This document shows positions 63,195 to 64,000 of a stretch of DNA of 64,000 bases, in pieces. The DNA is from Candidatus Mycolicibacterium alkanivorans. Lineage in GTDB: Bacteria > Actinomycetota > Actinomycetes > Mycobacteriales > Mycobacteriaceae. Location: positions 2,604,001 to 2,668,000 of the forward strand of contig NZ_JAIVFL010000001.1 of NCBI RefSeq assembly GCF_022760805.1. Direction: 5' to 3'. The notes under the pieces were generated by a model. It saw only the letters and a program-made list of their open reading frames with translations, made no database searches and had not been told where the DNA came from. Position numbers and translations under genes: made by a program. The stretch's first letter is position 1. Every line of letters begins with the position of its first letter.

Positions 63195-64000
63195 CTACTC
63201 CTCGCCCGCGTCATCGATGCGCCGTGCCGGCCGACGCGTTGGGGCTGCAGCGGTCTCGTTGATTGCGGAAACAGTCGCCAAGTGTTCGGTCCCCACATCT
63301 GAACGATTTTTCTCGGTGACGGGGGAGAGCGGTGGCACCACGGGTTTGTTCACGCTGTCGCGTTTCGCGGCTCGCTGTTCCTTGACTGTGCGAGCACCAC
63401 CGGTTTGGATGCGGCTGATCTCGGCAAGGACATCAACTCCGGTGGGCGTGTCGCCGCGGCGCTCTATTGCCTGGCGGGCGGCGCGCAGAACGTCGAGGGA
63501 GAACGGCGCCAGCGCCTGTTTGGCGAGGCTCCACTCGGCCTCAATCCATTCGCCCCGGAAATGGTCACGGAGGAAGATCGACTGCAGCCGATAGGGGTCG
63601 TATCGGACTTCCCATCTGTCGTTCGCTGGGAGCGGCAAACCACTCTTGACGCCACGGTAGGGGTGCAGCGCTGGACTGTCGTAGTGCAAGCTCTCGAAAT
63701 TGACGCCGTAGCCCTGGATTGTCCGGTACGCCACCGGAAGTAAGCCAATGTAGTCGTCGCGATCCAGCGCGACATTGACCGTTGGTGCAACCGAGGCCAG
63801 CGCCGCGAAGGCCTCGTTGGGGGTGAGATCCTTCTTCGGCATCGCGGGGTGGCGGAGTCCTGGATGCCGCTTGTTCTGCCAGACAGCGACAATCCAAAGA
63901 TCCAGCAGGTTCTGCACCTCGGCCAACGTCCAAATAGCCTCGGTCTGTGGGGACGCTCCACGATTGACCACGTTTGGTCCGACGTATCCGGCGAGGTACT
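63195..64000 (-). CDS. tniA: TniA transposase, C-terminal part (runs off the right edge)
   Basis: At least 268 codons, open to the window edge. The part seen is the end of the retroviral-type integrase domain and the Mu-B-like C-terminal domain: YVGPNVVNRGASPQTE, WQNKRHPGLRHPAMPKKDLT, NEAFAALAS, then LHPYRGVKSGLPLPANDRWE. The catalytic Asp-Asp-Glu should lie just outside. The C-terminal tail is flexible and charged and would contact TniB. Confidence 0.88.
   Translation of the reverse strand, partial: YLAGYVGPNVVNRGASPQTEAIWTLAEVQNLLDLWIVAVWQNKRHPGLRHPAMPKKDLTPNEAFAALASVAPTVNVALDRDDYIGLLPVAYRTIQGYGVNFESLHYDSPALHPYRGVKSGLPLPANDRWEVRYDPYRLQSIFLRDHFRGEWIEAEWSLAKQALAPFSLDVLRAARQAIERRGDTPTGVDVLAEISRIQTGGARTVKEQRAAKRDSVNKPVVPPLSPVTEKNRSDVGTEHLATVSAINETAAAPTRRPARRIDDAGEE

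Larger units (their letters stand above)
52449..64000. mobile_element. TniABQ (Tn5053/Tn7-type) transposon carrying a defence cassette, right end outside the window
   Basis: tniA, tniB and tniQ at the right edge are the three core genes of this family. All genes from tniA to the DUF4276 gene read leftwards with overlaps or short gaps, and the cargo is visibly less GC-rich than the chromosome to its left. The left border is a guess: a TGTC at 52449, the usual first bases of these elements, lies 16 bases after vapC and points inwards. The real end could be further left. The right end and the target-site repeat are not in the window. Confidence 0.6.

Overview
The window is a 64-kb piece of a high-GC actinobacterial chromosome. 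Gene content points to a mycobacterium, probably an environmental Mycolicibacterium-type species: a furA-katG pair with a promoter that looks leaderless, an F420-era-style mycobacterial MTHFR (Rv2172c type), a RipD-like pseudo-peptidase, a PepD/HtrA protease, an Mpt53/CcdA pair, a fatty-acyl-AMP ligase, a DUF4193 protein and many small secreted proteins. I cannot name the species from the sequence alone. No tRNA, rRNA or CRISPR array was seen.

Layout. 1-25.7 kb is mostly core-type chromosome: secreted proteins, a HAD phosphatase, a DMT transporter, a secreted GH2 glycosidase, an unusual GyrA-like/GNAT protein, CinA, hydrolase and amidase, a molybdopterin-binding Mop protein, a degenerate GGDEF protein, YaaA, a STAS protein, a membrane-anchored Mrr-like nuclease, thiol-redox genes, katG-furA, MTHFR, a MenC-like protein that has lost its catalytic lysines, and a MOSC protein. 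25.7-32.2 kb is a complete four-gene Wadjet (JetABCD) anti-plasmid system whose genes overlap at every junction. 32.8-51.3 kb returns to metabolic and envelope genes (GlgP, class III aminotransferase, RipD, FAAL, PepD, a glycosyltransferase, a flavin oxidoreductase) and includes a zeta-toxin/antitoxin pair with a likely operator. 51.5-52.4 kb has a VapBC pair after a broken DUF1778 antitoxin.

From about 52.4 kb to the end lies what looks like a Tn5053/Tn7-type (TniABQ) transposon. All nine genes read leftwards: tniA (cut by the window edge), tniB, tniQ, then a type I restriction-modification operon hsdM-hsdS-hsdR, a 100-codon unknown gene, an OLD-like AAA ATPase and a DUF4276 TOPRIM-like protein. 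Nearly all the genes overlap or abut, so restriction, ATPase and TOPRIM functions are probably made as one unit. HsdR carries an extra C-terminal Schlafen AlbA_2 domain. This mobile defence cassette is the strongest candidate for an under-described system here.

A second theme is gene decay. At least nine remnants are readable: two nitronate monooxygenase fragments, an alcohol dehydrogenase, a methyltransferase with an early stop and its core deleted, an excisionase-type HTH stub, an mmsA/pucR deletion scar, a frameshifted hydrolase and a DUF1778 antitoxin. Several intact proteins have also lost catalytic residues (RipD-like, MenC-like, GGDEF, one alpha/beta hydrolase).
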